Part shown: piece after piece, positions 1 through 14,000 of the stretch
How the letters are laid out: each line of letters starts with the position of its first letter
Numbering within the stretch: position 1 is the first letter of the stretch
Assembly (NCBI GenBank): GCA_007449985.2
Contig: VIIQ02000831.1
Coordinates: 124,001-188,000 of the forward strand
Reading direction: 5' to 3'
From: Desmodesmus armatus
Lineage: Eukaryota > Chlorophyta > Chlorophyceae > Sphaeropleales > Scenedesmaceae
Length of the DNA stretch: 64,000 bases
Made by a program: the position numbers and the translations under genes
The notes under the pieces: model-generated
Databases searched by the model: none
The model's input: the letters and a program-made list of their open reading frames with translations, nothing else
Told to the model about the DNA's origin: nothing

Positions 1-700
1 TCGCTGAATCCGACTTTCTGAAGGACTTTGGTCGATACATTTTAGGGACGTTAGAAGGTTTGCAAAACGATCTCTCTTTCCGAAGTACTGCAGTGATCCA
101 CAGTTTGCTTGTGGGCAGTGGAGAAAGGATATGGGTGCTGCATGTAGCTGCTACGGCGCGGGAACTACGGCTGCTACGGCCGCGCACATGCTACTGTATG
201 TCACGAAAACATCGTCATTTGGTGAAAACTTCATCGAAATACCTGAAATGCTTGGATACATTGCTCATCACGCCGTTTCTCTTACTCTGATAGGGCGAAC
301 TCAACAGACGTGCTGTACAATTGTACAGCTTGCAAGCTGTACGCGCTTGTAGCCGACGCAATCGTGGCGGCAAAGCACAAGTCTTCCACCTTATTCCAAA
401 ATGTAACGGCAAATGTCCGATTTATGTGGTGGCCACAACGTTTGCAACTCCCAGTACTACTATGTGCACAACAAAAGGATCACGAGCACAAAACATCAAG
501 CATGGATCACAGGATAAGCTACCATAGCTGGCTCACATGTAAGCCGTCAGAGCTGCACAAAACCCAACGCAGGAGCTGATCTGCTGCGATCATGATCGCA
601 CCTCCACAACCTTGCTGCCTGGACACACCCAGCAACCAGACCTTCCAAGGGATCACAGAAAGAAACACGACATATCAAACCTAAACAAACTGCTTCAAGG
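1..700. other. No gene recognised
   Basis: Only short overlapping open frames in several phases are present. I found no family motif and no consistent splice chain. It may be intergenic sequence or the 3' flank of the minus-strand segment that ends at 717. Confidence 0.4.
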
Positions 701-716
701 CCGCCCATCAAGCCAA

Positions 717-1330
717 CTACCTCCCGCTGCTGCCCACTGCTGTTGCTAGCTGGGCCCTGAACCCGCTCAGCAGGTCTGCTGCATTTGGGATCACCAGCTT
801 TGAAGCAGCCTGCAATGCAGCCCGCACAGCAGGACTTGCACTCACAGAGCCTCCCTGAGCCAGGGAGCTCAGCACCTTTGCAATCTCACCCACAATGGGC
901 CCGCGCTCTGCCGCGCCTGCGCCCTGCAGACCACTCTGCAGACCCTGCAGGCTCTGAATCACCTGCCTCCCGCCCTCAGGGTCCAAAATCACAGACAAGA
1001 TGTTGCCCTGGGGGATTGCAGAGATGAGAGACTCCATCATGCTGGAACCATCCTGCAGACTGCTCAGGAACTTCTGCACAGCGTTGAGGGCGGCGGAGGC
1101 GCCAGGGCGGCCGTTTACTGCAGCGATGGCAGAGTTGGCAAACTGATTGGCAGCGCCCAAGAGTGCCTGCTGCACAACGCCGTTGAATGCGGTGGTGTCG
1201 AAGCCAGCGGGGATGTTGGTGAGAGGGGTGATCTGCAGAAGGCGGCGGCCACTCCTTGTATCCTCCATTGCCATGCCCATGGGGCCAGGCCAAGGGCAGC
1301 GGCTGCGGCACCAGCCAGGTCGCCGAAGAC
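717..1330 (-). CDS. Secreted-type helical protein segment, unresolved (last exon or separate gene)
   Basis: An open frame ending with TAG at 717-719 encodes an Ala/Leu/Gln-rich helical sequence. It has the same style (NGVVQQALL, SAIAAVNG) as the repeats of the gene directly upstream on this strand. Coding character is clear from about 1233 downward and may begin at an acceptor (GCGCGCAG) at about 1340. The motif SGRRLLQ, common just after the signal peptide in green algal secreted proteins, precedes it. The upstream gene closes in frame on its own stop at 2026. This segment could therefore be a small paralogous gene whose first exon I cannot find, or an alternative 3' exon reached from a phase-1 donor near 2038. 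Phases do not join cleanly: a frame change is needed between about 1260 and 1330. No function is assigned. Confidence 0.45.
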
Positions 1331-1338
1331 ACCTGCGC

Positions 1339-1763
<425 letters not shown>

Positions 1764-2025
1764 AGCACGGTTCTCACTGTTGGGCCCAGCAACAGACCCA
1801 GGTACACGCGCAATCATGATGGCAGCCAATATTGTTGAGCTCTACAGGCACCAGGGTTCAACCTCTATCCACCCTTGGAAGCGTTTGACCACGCTTCTCA
1901 ACAGTCAGTCACTGACTGATTGGCCGTTCATATGGCTCTGTTGCTTCAGACCTATCGGCATGCCTTCAGTCTCTCTGTTGCGCAGAACGATGCCATCCGA
2001 CACCACAGCTTTACGGTGACAGCAT

Positions 2026-5000
2026 CTACCGGACCAACCCACCTGCTGCTCCCTGCAAGAGTGCTGGCAGGCCAGCGGATGCCCCGTTGACTGTGCCATT
2101 TAGTGCTGCCAGGAGGCCACCCAGGCCTTCATTCAGTCCGGCTGCCAGAGGCTCCACAAGACCCAACACAACCTCAGCGGGGGCCAGGGCAGACAGGGTC
2201 TCGTTCAGGCCGCTGGCAATGGTGCCGATAGCGCCTGCAGTTGAGTAGTGAGAGAGCATCAGGCACTGGTGAGCGTGAGGCTGTGACTGCCTCATCAAGT
2301 GTGTGCACAACTTTGCTGTTGCTGGGCCACAGCCACAACTACAGTTACATGCAGCTAGAGTCTGGGCCACATCTGTGTCTGCTTCATGCTGCAGAAAGTG
2401 CCCGCACACACAGTAACGCGTCAAAGAGGAGCGCTCCCAAGGCATTCAACCATGGACGGCATCCTTACCTGCCAGTGCTGCATCTAGGCCGGCCAGAGGG
2501 GCCTGCACAGCCTCTGCAGCAATCTCAGGGGGAGCCAACGCCTGCAGCTGAGCTGCAACCTGGCCAACGCCGTTGAGCAGGGCGGCAATCTGTAGTGCAG
2601 CAGGGGCAGCAATGACGCGAGCTTGTCTGCTGCGCTGACACGATGATGTGGGCTAGCTATCCATAGATGGAGGGTGTTGCGGCTTGCCGCAGCATCATAA
2701 AAGGACGATCCATTGAAGGCAATGGTATGAAGCCATACACAAGGCATCAGGCCAGGTTGGTCATGCATGTGCCAGGTTGGTCAGCCTATGCACCTCAGGC
2801 ACACATCCCACCAAACCCATCTCTAGTTCTTCAGCAGAGGGTCTTGTATTTTATTCACTTTGATTCAAAGCCACTGTCCCTGCAAGCCAGTTGCGCTCCG
2901 CACCTGCAGCTGGCCCTGGTTGAGCAGCACCACCAGCTGCTGCAGGACGCCTGACAGTCCCCGCAATGCGCCCCTGTTGATGTTGGCAGTGGCCATGATG
3001 GCGGCGTTGCTGGCCTGCTGTGCAACAAGGCCCAGGGCCTCCAGTGGAGGAGCCAGGGTGGTGTCAATGAGCTCACGGATCTCTGGGAGAGAGGGCAGCT
3101 CCTTCACAAGGGCCTGTTGGGGAAAATGTTTGGGAGGGGAATGAAACAGAATTACAAAGTTGGCGACAGTGTGATGTGTGTGAACATGAGTAAACACATG
3201 CAAACTGAAGCTGGGCCGCCCGGGTAAAAGGTCTGCTTGCCGTTGGCTAGTTGCCAAGAAGTCTTGCTAGCAAAGCAGATAGCTGACTGCCAGTTGCCGG
3301 GAGTTTGGAGTGGCACTCTGCACCGCACTTTGGGAGCCGCCTACATGTATCGAGCCAGTGTGTGGAGGTTGGTGCAGCAAGGAGTGAGCGCCTGTATTGA
3401 GACATGCAGTTGCAAGGATGGCAGGCAGATGCAAGCCAGCTAGTGCTCTCACAAACAGGTTTTGAAAGCGCCAAGCAGCTTCCATGCACAGTACGTACAG
3501 TACGTAGAGTATACTGGACACCCACTGCTAGTTGGTGGTTCAACAAATGAAGTTCAGCAGCTCTTACCTCAAAGCGCTCTGTGATGGATGACAGCAGGGT
3601 AGTGTTGAGGAGGGTAGCGATGTCACCCAGGGGTCCTTCAGCAAGCACCTGGCCAAGACGGGCTGCCTGTGCATTCTGACCCCTCAGGTCTGCACACAGC
3701 ACAGCACGGCACAGCACATTGTATTCGAGGTTCAACAGCACAATGTATTCAAGGTAAACATAGCATGTTGCGGAACAGCTGATCCTGGATGCTATGATGG
3801 GGGAACAGAGTCCCTGCAAAAACCTAGCTGGAGCCCTAACCCTGAACAATGTGTTGTGCAACATGTGCGTGACTGGACAGTGGTGGCTTAGCTGCAGTAT
3901 CAGCTTCAGATATCGTTGATGGTGAACCAATGGTTCACCATTGGCGATATCTGAAGCTGGTACTGCAGCTACGCTACCAGTGTGCAGTCAGCTACATGTT
4001 GCGTGAGCCCGTTATCAAGTTGGTTTCAACCAACAGACAACACACAACATGCCAACTTCCATCTGGGCTCGACTCGTAGTATCTAGGGTTCAGGTTGAGG
4101 ATTCAGATATGTTTTTGGTGTGGGATTGATCAGGTCACCTGGATATGTCTGCTACATGGTTCCAACTTGATATCTACTCACCATCAACCAAGTTGTTGAG
4201 GCGGGCGTTTAGGTCTGCCAGGGCGGCATCAGCCACCTGTGCTGGTGCACCAACCAGGTTCCTGACGGCATCCTGCAGCTGGCTAGACTCCTCACTGAGG
4301 TCGTTGCTGCGTGTTGTCAGGCGCTCAGTGACGTCAGTCACTGGTGGCTGGTTGGGCAGGGACTTGGCGATGGTGCTGATTTGACCAGCAAAGGTCTCGA
4401 GAGCAGAGCCAATGTTCTTCAGTGTTGCCGGGGCACGGGAGGTTGCGAGACGGGGCGGCGGCAGCAGAAGCAGGGTTGAAGAGTTGGCGCACATTACATG
4501 TAAACAAAAGGCTAGGAATCCAGAGACAACACTGTCTGAGCCTCCTGAGCTTGCCAGTTGCAAGCTAGAGCCACACCCAATGTTTGACTCTCATACAACA
4601 TGCGTCAGAGCTAATGAACCGAAGTCACTCATGATTTGAACCGAAAGAGTGACCGCAGCCTCTGCAGGTCAGCTGACTCACCTGCTGCAGCTCTGTGAGC
4701 CTCTCAGGGTTCTCAGCGCCTGGCCTGATGGTGGCTAGGGCAGGCAAGTTCTCAGAAGCTGCCTGAACAGCCTGCACAATGGGCTCCAGGGTTGCTGGCA
4801 GAGCCTGGCCCAGCTCACGGGCAGCATCAAATCCAGCAAGGTTTTCAAAGGCGGCTGCAGGGCAAGCAGTCAAGGAACAGGTGACGCTGGTGTTGGCAGC
4901 AGATGGCAACCTCCGTACGGGTGATTGGTGGTGGCGCTGTCACCAACGGTTTCATGGTGTGCAGCAGACGCTGCTGTGATCATGTTGTGCAGCAGACGCT

Positions 5001-8000
5001 GCTGTGATCATGTTGTGCAGCAGACGCTGCCGCAGCCACGGTGGCAACACTGTTGCTTCATACAAGCGGCTTCTGTGGTGTCAACTGGTGTTTGCTGCAA
5101 GTTGCCAACAAAGCCGCTTCTAGGGGGGCCACTAGAATGCATGTACAAACGAGGCATGAATCATCACAAGTACGCAATTATTCTGTACAGCTAACCCGTC
5201 ACAACTGTCATGCCTGCCATTTTATCATGCTATCATGCTGAGGGCAGAATACCTACATGTGAGGTCCAGTGTGTTGGTCACCAGGCTCTCCAGCAGCTCT
5301 CCCAGCTCCTTGATGAACTCAGCTGGGTCCAGGTTGGGGTACTCACGGTCCAGGGCCTGGAACAGCCGCTCAATGTTGGTGAGGGTGCGGGCACCCTGCG
5401 ACACACACAGCCGTGCAAAGCAACAGGAGCTTGAATTCAGCTGGTAGTGCTTAGCGCTGGAGTCGAGTGCGTGGTTGTGGCAGCATCAGCCTGCCAGGCA
5501 GTGCCAGGGCCTGAAACCCTAGGATGTTCAGAAGGCTTTGAGCAAGCGGCATGGTGATAATCTGCAGGCAGAGGTGGGGGATCTGCAGCTACCCTGAAGT
5601 GTCTCGCATGTGGAGCCTGTCGGCATTTCTGCTGCATGGCGCGATGCTTTACTGGCAAGGCGACAAGGAAGGTATTGAGTGCATCGCTTGTGCATCGCTT
5701 GTGTTGAGCCCAGGCAGAATTCGTCTCGGCGACAGGCGGCCTAAACAGAGGCTGCTCATGAGCACGTCTCTAAACCTGGGCCCGGTGTCGAGACCTATCC
5801 TCACCACCGGCTTGCCACCGCGGTCCCCAACCCGGTGTATGGTGTTGAATCTGGGGCCGGTCTCTAAGACCGCGGTGGCGAGCCGGTCTTGAAGACCGGT
5901 GTCTAAGTCCGCGGTGGCGAGCCGGTCTTGAAGACCGGTGTCGGACATCGCGGTGTGGAGCCGGTGTTGAACAACGGTGTTGAACACTGTGTGTGCAACT
6001 TGCTGATGCAGGGCTCAAATGGCCGCATGCAGCATCCAAGCGTGGTGTGTTGCACCTCTACATCATGTTGGCTGACCATGTCAGCAAATTGGCTGCTTGC
6101 GCCTTGCCAAGAGCACTTGTGGCCCCAACGCTGCTGCTGCACCAACACCCTAGGCATTCTAGCCTGCCCTAGCAACCTAGGCTGGATACTTACATCCCAT
6201 ACCCCACCAACTTGCCCCCATGCCCCCTACTGTGCGCAGCTACCCACTACAGTACGTCAGCAAGCCCTGCAAGCACCCCTTTGGGTTGACAGACAGCATG
6301 CATGGTGTGCCTTCTCTAGCCTGCATCGACACCCCAGACAGAAGGTTAGGCACACATGCATGCCATGCCAGCCCAAGAGCCTTTCTGTCAGCCAGCCCTC
6401 TAGGTCATGGTTCCTGTCTGCACAACAGCACCAACAGCAGTGTGACACCAGTCAGCCCTGCTGCATGCTGTTGCTCTGGACAACATAGTCAAGTGGTTCA
6501 CAAACGCAACACTATACTGTGCCGTGCTCCTTCTGGTGTTTGAAGCTTGCGCTACTCAGCCTTGCTGTTGTGAACCACAACAGCTGCTGTTGTTGACTGA
6601 GACTGGTGCTGTCTGATGCTGCCACAGCAGCCTCTTAATAACCTCAGTAGATTATTGACACATGTATGCGTGACTGGAGTAAAATTGCTGCCTCGATTGT
6701 GCTGCAATGTATCTTGACTGCTGTCAAGGAAAACTGCGCGCGAAAAAAGCGGAACCACTTCAGTGCAACCAAACAGCATCTCCGTACTTCGTTGATTAAA
6801 CTTAATTGGTTTGAATTGCTATACGTGGCCTACTACTTACATCAAACCAAGCCTTGCGCTTTTGACCTGGTCGAATGAGTTGACCAAGCAGCAACACGCC
6901 GTGAAACATCATGATGCCGGCTCCAAGCTGCTTTTTGCGGGCGAAATAGCATGCAGGTTGTTCGTGGAAGCTGATAAAGAGGTTTGAGGCCTTGAAACGG
7001 CGACTCGTCAAAGGCGGTGTTCACCACACATGCTTCTGCACCGCTTCAGCACCGCTGGTGTCGAACACCGGTCTCAAACCCGGTGTTGAACTCCGCGGTG
7101 TTGAAGCCCGGTGTCGAACATCGCGGTGTTCAACACCGGTGGCGAAGTGGACCTTGCCACCGCCGGTGTCTAAGTGCGGTGGCGAGCGGTGTTCAAGACC
7201 GGCTGGTGTCTAAGATGACCTTGCCACCGGGGGGACAGGTCCCCCAAATTTTAGAGACGCAGTTCTTACCTGCTGCCTGATGCCCTCCAGTGTGCTCTGG
7301 AGCATGGGTCCTGGGAAGCCCTCCTGAATGGCTGACAGCACGGTCTGCACACCAGAGGAGGCCTGGAACAGACCTGCAGCCAGGTTGTTCAGCTGAGCCT
7401 GAATGGCCTGCAGGTCAGGACAACAAACACACAGACACACAAACCACTTGTTAGCAACTGTGTCAGCCAGTATACCATCACCACAACGATAAACATACCC
7501 GTAGGGGCCTTTCACGCCACCATCACGTGTCAGGGACACTTGTAAAAAAATCATTTAGATGTAGAGCAGAGTTTGGCTGGAGCTGACCCTCCGTGGGTTT
7601 TGAACGTCAAGAATACATGCCAGTCACATGAAAGCAATTCTAGGAAGACCTGAGGCCCGTGCTGCAGCGGTAGCTTCTGCTGCAAAACAGGCCAAGCACC
7701 AACAGAATGGCGCAAAGAGGCTTGTTGTAGCCACCCTAGGCTCCAAACCTACCTTCAATGAGGGTGTCCTCAAACGATCCGGTCGCTTCGGATCGTTTGA
7801 GGATACCCTCATCGAAGGTAGGTTTGGAGCCTAGGGTGGCTAAAACAGGCCTAGCATGCGCCTGGCACACTAGAAGTTTTAGTGTGACAGCAGTCCCATA
7901 GGGTAGCAGCAAAATCGCACTAGCACAACTGAACGCGCCACGTGCATGGGTGGGGTGACAACTGCGCAAGTGACAATGCCAGGTCCAACCCAGGCTACCA

Positions 8001-11000
8001 AGCTGCCAGCGCGCTGAGTATGTTATGACGTTGAGGCTGAGGCAACTAGCCGCGCCCTTGTCTTACCTGAGATCCCTCTCCCTCATTGACCTGTGTTGCC
8101 GCCTGGTCCAGCAGGTCCAGAGTGGTCTGCACTGTGGCCCTCAGCAGGTTGTCCATCTCAATAATCTCAGGGATGGGCAGGGTCCTCTCCAGGGTGTCCC
8201 TGGCATCGGACAGGATGCCCTCGACAGTGGACCTGTCAGGTTGGAGGTGAGGTGAGGCGAAGAGGCAGTGCAGTGGACAGCGAGTCCGACTCCGGGTGGG
8301 TGGCAAAAGGCTGGCTGAGGTAGGGGTCACCCGCGGCGGCCATGTGGCTGCTACTACCCCAGACCATCAGCACGGCCGCGGGTCACAGCATTCCTTGGCT
8401 TGGGAGTGTCACAACTCATGCTTGGTGTCCAGACCCCTGCTGGGGGCTGCACATTCAAAGCCAGAACTATCCGCCAGGCAGTGCAGCCACGCAAGGGTCC
8501 ACTTATGACCAAGGTCTCGCAAATTTCTTGCTGTAGGTTTCAACCTGTTGTGAAAATGCACCAAAGTCATCAAAAACATGCACATGCAGTCCAGGCACCC
8601 ACCTGAGGTCAATGAGGACCTGCTGCATGCTGGGGCCAGGCAGGACCTCATCCAGGGCCTCCTGGGCAGACTTGAGTGCGGTGGCGGTGTTGTTGGCCAG
8701 CTGGTTCACGGCCTGACCCACCAGGGTCAGGGTCTCATCAAGCTTGCCAGCAAGGTCCTGTGTGTGGTTGTTGGGGATGGCAGTGACACGGGGTGAGTGT
8801 TTGATTTGCGGAAGATCTGTGGGGGCGTTATATGTGACTTGCGCTGATGGCGCGTTCGACTCAAAAGGCTTTCAGGTGAGCCTTCGCCGCCCCGCGCTGT
8901 GCCTGGCTGTATGTTGCGCAACATCCTGGATGGCTGGTGTTGGCCTAACACAGCAGGCTTCCGTAGTGCTAGTGAAAGCGGGGTGGCACAGCCTGCGGCA
9001 ACAACCCCTGGGCTGCTGCAGCTGCAGTTGCAGTGCAAACATTCGGCACGAAGTTAGAGCCACCCACAGAGCCTCCGTCGATGTTGAAATGAAACCAAAG
9101 TTTCCAAAGGGGGAGGATTCACTTACCAGCCTGTTGGTTGAGGCCCTGAGGTAGCGTGCAACAGCATCCTGCTGGAAGGAGCCGATGTCCCTGAACACAT
9201 CGTTGATCTCCTCTGTGCTGCTGTTGTAGATGGCGCCCAGGCGGGGGTCAATGGCACCCAGTGTCTGGCCAATCTTCTCATTCATAGTGGCTGCAACAAA
9301 TGCGTGCCAACAGTACTAGTCAGCAAGTACAAAATGTGTGCGCCAAGAGTGCAATGTTGCAACCCTGGCCTAGTGGTAGCTGGCTGTTCACACAGAAGCG
9401 GTAGGTCCACAACCAGGGCTGTTCGCAACACACTGATGAACTCAAAAAGGTGATGCTGACGATGCAACGGTGCTATGAGAGCTGTAGGACATACCTGCAC
9501 CGTTGGCGAGGCCTCCTGCACTGGCGATCAGGGCCTGCTGTGTTCCCTCCATGCGTGTGCGGATGCCCAAGGTTGCCAAGTTGAAGGTGTCGCGGGTCAC
9601 GCCAGCAAGCGCTGTGAAAGCGGCAACAGGCACAAGTGCAAATGACTGAGGTTTTGCGGTTGCAGACTGGGCCAGCGATGAGTCACACCCTCGTGAGTGC
9701 TGCCACGGGAACAGCCTGTGTAGGTCCTGTCGACATGTGTGATGACGGTTTGGGCGCTGTCGCTGTCATGCGAAGAGACACGCTATGCACGATACTGCCA
9801 GCGCTCACCTCGCACGAAGTTGGTGATAGCGGGAATGTCGTTGTTGTTGTCGGCGTCCGTGAGCTGTGTGGCGTAAGAGAGTGCCCTGAACACGCCGCGC
9901 AGTGCGCTGATGGCGGCCGAAAGGGACTGGACGATGAAGGCGCGAGGGTTGACGGCAAATCGCTACAACAAAACGCATTCAAAAACACACGTCGTCAGCG
10001 AAGCTGTGAGAGGCTTGCGGAGGGGCGAACAACTGCCAACCGACGTAAAACGCTTCCATTGTCGGCAATTATGACTTACGATGGGGCTGAGGTACAGTGC
10101 GAGCCTGATGGCGGTCTCTCCCCAAGCCTCGGCGACAGTGGCGACGGCATCGAGCTGGGCGGCCCTGTACAGAGTGCCGATAGAGCTGTAGAACAGGACA
10201 TCACCCCAGGCTTCAAGCTGAGGGTTGTCCTCTGCATGCATGGCGGGCAGGGCAGCGGGACAGAAAGCTTAGCTGGGGATCAAGTTGCTGGGCAACGCTG
10301 TCGCATCGGGCAACTGGCGCTTTTGCCACAATGCAGCAATTGATACTGCGCTGCGGTGAGTCACTCAATCGCACTGTAACAAATGCCTCATCAAGTGCCT
10401 CATGTGGCATCAGTAAGCCTACTCAGCAAGGAGTCAATCTCAATCCAGGGTGAAGTCAATGGTTGATGAGGCAGCAACCTGCAGATGGCGCGCTTACCTG
10501 CAAAGTTGCTGATGGATGCCAGCCACTGCTCCTGTGCAGCAGACCATGTCTGGGCCACAGGCTGAGCACGGGACTGCCAAGTGGCGACGAAGTCCTGGGC
10601 AAAGTTGCCCTCCAGACCAGTCTCTTGCCAGCACCTGGGTTGACACAGCGAACACCGTGTTTGGTGACCAAGACAACATGGGCCATGTGGACATTGAACA
10701 TGAACCTGACATTGCTGAGGAGTCCCAAGGGTAGCTTCATGTGTTATGCATGCTTTGACAAGGGCTGAAGTCGCTGGCAGCAACCCTCAGACATGTCAGC
10801 AGGCCACCTGAACCACGCAACACAGTGCCAGCGCCAGCCGATCTCACCAGAAGAGGTCGTTGTAGCAGCGCTCCAGGGTGGACAGGAATGCCCTAATGTC
10901 ATCCTCACTGGTGGGCAGCTCAAAAGTGCCATCACCTGTGACAGGGCATGAGCACACACATTCAACATGGATGTTTGCTTACTGCCGCAATGCTTGTGGA

Positions 11001-14000
11001 TCCATCTTTGCATCCAGCACCTGAGGTGCATTGCAGCAGTGATTTGATGCAGCCATGATGGTTGCCAACCAGTGCTACCAGACTGGCTGGCAACAGTGAC
11101 CCAACCATGCTGGCTGTAAACTACTTCGTGACCATAAGACGCTTGCACTGGCAGTGCCGATCCATGCTGGTTGGGCCCAGCCTGTTGACCACCAGGAGGA
11201 TTGCCTCACCTGTTTCCTGGAAGCCCATGACTGCTGGCAGCTTCTTGAGGCTGACAATGCTGTTGGCAATCTCACTGTTCAGCACCTTAGACAGAGCAGG
11301 GCTGGCCTTGTCCAGCAGGGCCTACAAAAAAAAGAAAAATGATAGGTAAAAATGGTATGTTTTGGCCACCACTCCAATTTGAACATGTGTGTACTTCATG
11401 CTATGAAATACAGTGTTCAACACTATACAACGGTTGTATCTGCGGTGGCCATTTGCCCATCAGGTAGACATGCAGGCTGGAGGGCAGAAGGCGACGGCAC
11501 ACACACCACACCTGTGCCTATCACAATGGCCCATCATGGCGCAACGTTTGGCAAACATCAGCTCAAGGGTGCTGGCAACATTCAACCGCCAACAATACAC
11601 AGTTCCAGGCCCTGAGTCGCAGCATTATTACTATAACATTATAATGTTCACCTGCACAGGCTCAAACTTCTTGGACAGCTGCTTGGCCAGGAAGTCATTC
11701 AGTTGGTCAACAACCTGACAGGAACAGCGCACAAGAAGGTGGGGTGAGGCCCTTGATAGTATCGGCAGGGTGCAGCAGACAGTTTGTCTGTGGCCACCAC
11801 CGCCCGGAGCAGAATGTGCATACACGTGGCAATGCTGGATTTAGCCATGACTGGCACGCCTTGACATGCTTCAAGGGAAGCAACTCAGATAGCCGCTATT
11901 AACTGCTGTATCAGCATCCGCAGATGCAAAGCTTGCAGTGGCTGGACCGTGAATGGCCCCTTGCCCAATATTGCGGGCGCCACCAAACGGCAGTACCAAA
12001 GGCCATACAGGCTCACTGGCCGTGCACCAACCCCACCTTGGCTGTGGCATCACGTTTGGCGCCCTTGATCTGCCTCACGGACTTGACAACAGCGGCCACA
12101 TCAGACTTGGAGGGCACAGCCACACGCTTCTTGAAGATGGACACCTGCACACCAACACACCAAAAAACTTATGCTTTCACTCGATACTGTCCACTGCAGC
12201 CCTTGCACATGGATAGGGTGATGATGCCTGGCTTACTACAAGCTGGCTTACTTCAAGTTGGCTGCATAACTGTCATGTGGATGGCTCAATGATAGATGGG
12301 GTTGAAAATCATTGCACGCTGCAGTGCAGGCTGCAGTCCTGCTTACCTCAGGCTTGACCTCGCTACCATCAAAGGCAGTGGTGTTCATGTCACTGGCAAA
12401 CAGTGGCCCGTTGGTTGCACCACACAGCCACAGCTCCCAGCCTGTCAGCTTCAGGGGACGCCTGAGGGAGGGAAGTGAGGGAGGGATCGAGGGAGGGAGG
12501 GAGGGAGGGGAGGAGCACGGGACAGGTGGGCAACTTGGGTTGAACGGGCAGGGAAGACTACTGTCAGCCGAGGCGACAGGAGGGTATTATGGCAGGTAGC
12601 ATGCAGTGTTGGGGAAAGTCCAACTCTGGCAGGAACAGGATGGATGGAAGATGCGGGCATTGACAGAATGACCTGCACCATCCAGTAATCATGCTGTAAG
12701 TTATATCCCTGTCTGCACCTGGTGATCAGTTCCTCACCCCCCAGTGGTGAAGAACTGATTAGCAGAAGCAGACAGGGCCATACCTTCAGCACGATGTACT
12801 GCATGGTGCAGGGTGCGTGGTGGCCGACCGTTTTCTAAGGTTATCAGAGCTCTTCAACGTCAATTAGGGATTAGGGTTTGGGAAAGGTTAGGTACAGGAG
12901 AGCAAACTTTGCTCTGGTTGAACCATATAATGCCATCAGCAGGGGCACAGATGCCATTGGCCAGTGGCACAAATGCCACTTTGGGGATTTGGGCATGTCA
13001 CTGAGATGGACAGCGTCATGCCAAATCCCCAACATTACATCTGTGCCACAGACATGGCAAATCTCCCTTGACGGCACCAACAGGCCTGAAAGCATGCTAC
13101 GCAGCTTAGTTGCAGCCAACTGAGCCCCAGCCTTGAGGTACTTACTTTGTTGCGGCCGTGTCAGTGACAGTTAGGGTCCACACACCCTGGCTGCCACCAG
13201 CGCCTGCAGCCGTGCCCTCACCAGCAGCCAAGCTGGCCAGGGGCTGGGCAGGGCGGTACACAGAGCTGTAGGGAGCCTCAGCCTGCAAATGTTGAAATGA
13301 AAAGAAGACCATGAGTTTGCCTTGATGCCTGGGGCCCAGCCAGGTTGTTACACGTCCAGCGGGTGTGGAAACATAATGTTCAGTCAGGCTGACTGAGCGG
13401 CATCACTTCATAATTGACTTCATTGATGGCAACGCAAAAAGCAGGCCTCGTAGTGTGGCACCAGCAGGGCTTGCTGGTGCAACTGCCAGTTTGATGACCG
13501 AAGTACGGACACCCAACTGGCAGTTGTACCAGCAAGCCCACCCGGTGCCGCCACAGTATGCGGCCTGATTCTTGCGTTGCCATCAATGAATAACGCCCAT
13601 ACAGTACTGAGAAGTTCTCATTACAATTTTCACAAACGGGCATCAAATTTGGCAGTGGCGAGTGTTTCTGTGTATGACATGACTTGCAACCTATGTGGCC
13701 CCGGGTCAGCAAGTGTTCAACACCTCCGGGAGACTACCACTGGTGCATAGTATGCACGTGTGCCTCACGCATCAACTCCACCGAACACACAACTAGGAGA
13801 CTGTTTGCCATAGTCCCATGCATGCTTACCGCATTGGTCGGGAATGCGTTGGGCGCATAGTCCGAGAAGATGGTCTGGATCATGTCGGCTCCAGCAGAGG
13901 CACCACCAGCAGCAGACTTGATGGTAACGGTGCTGCTGTTCCTGCTGGTGCCAGCAGCTGTTAGGGTCACCTACAGGGGCAACAAACGTGTTGTTACATG

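Noticed and set aside
4431..4510. Extending the P-domain exon at 4182-4416 upstream through an open frame
   Set aside because: The stretch has no AG acceptor and is pyrimidine-rich; the first usable acceptor is GAAG just above 4416, which also restores phase.
12866..12890. TTAGGG-like words resembling telomeric repeat
   Set aside because: Only two or three imperfect units inside an intron; too short to be interstitial telomeric DNA.
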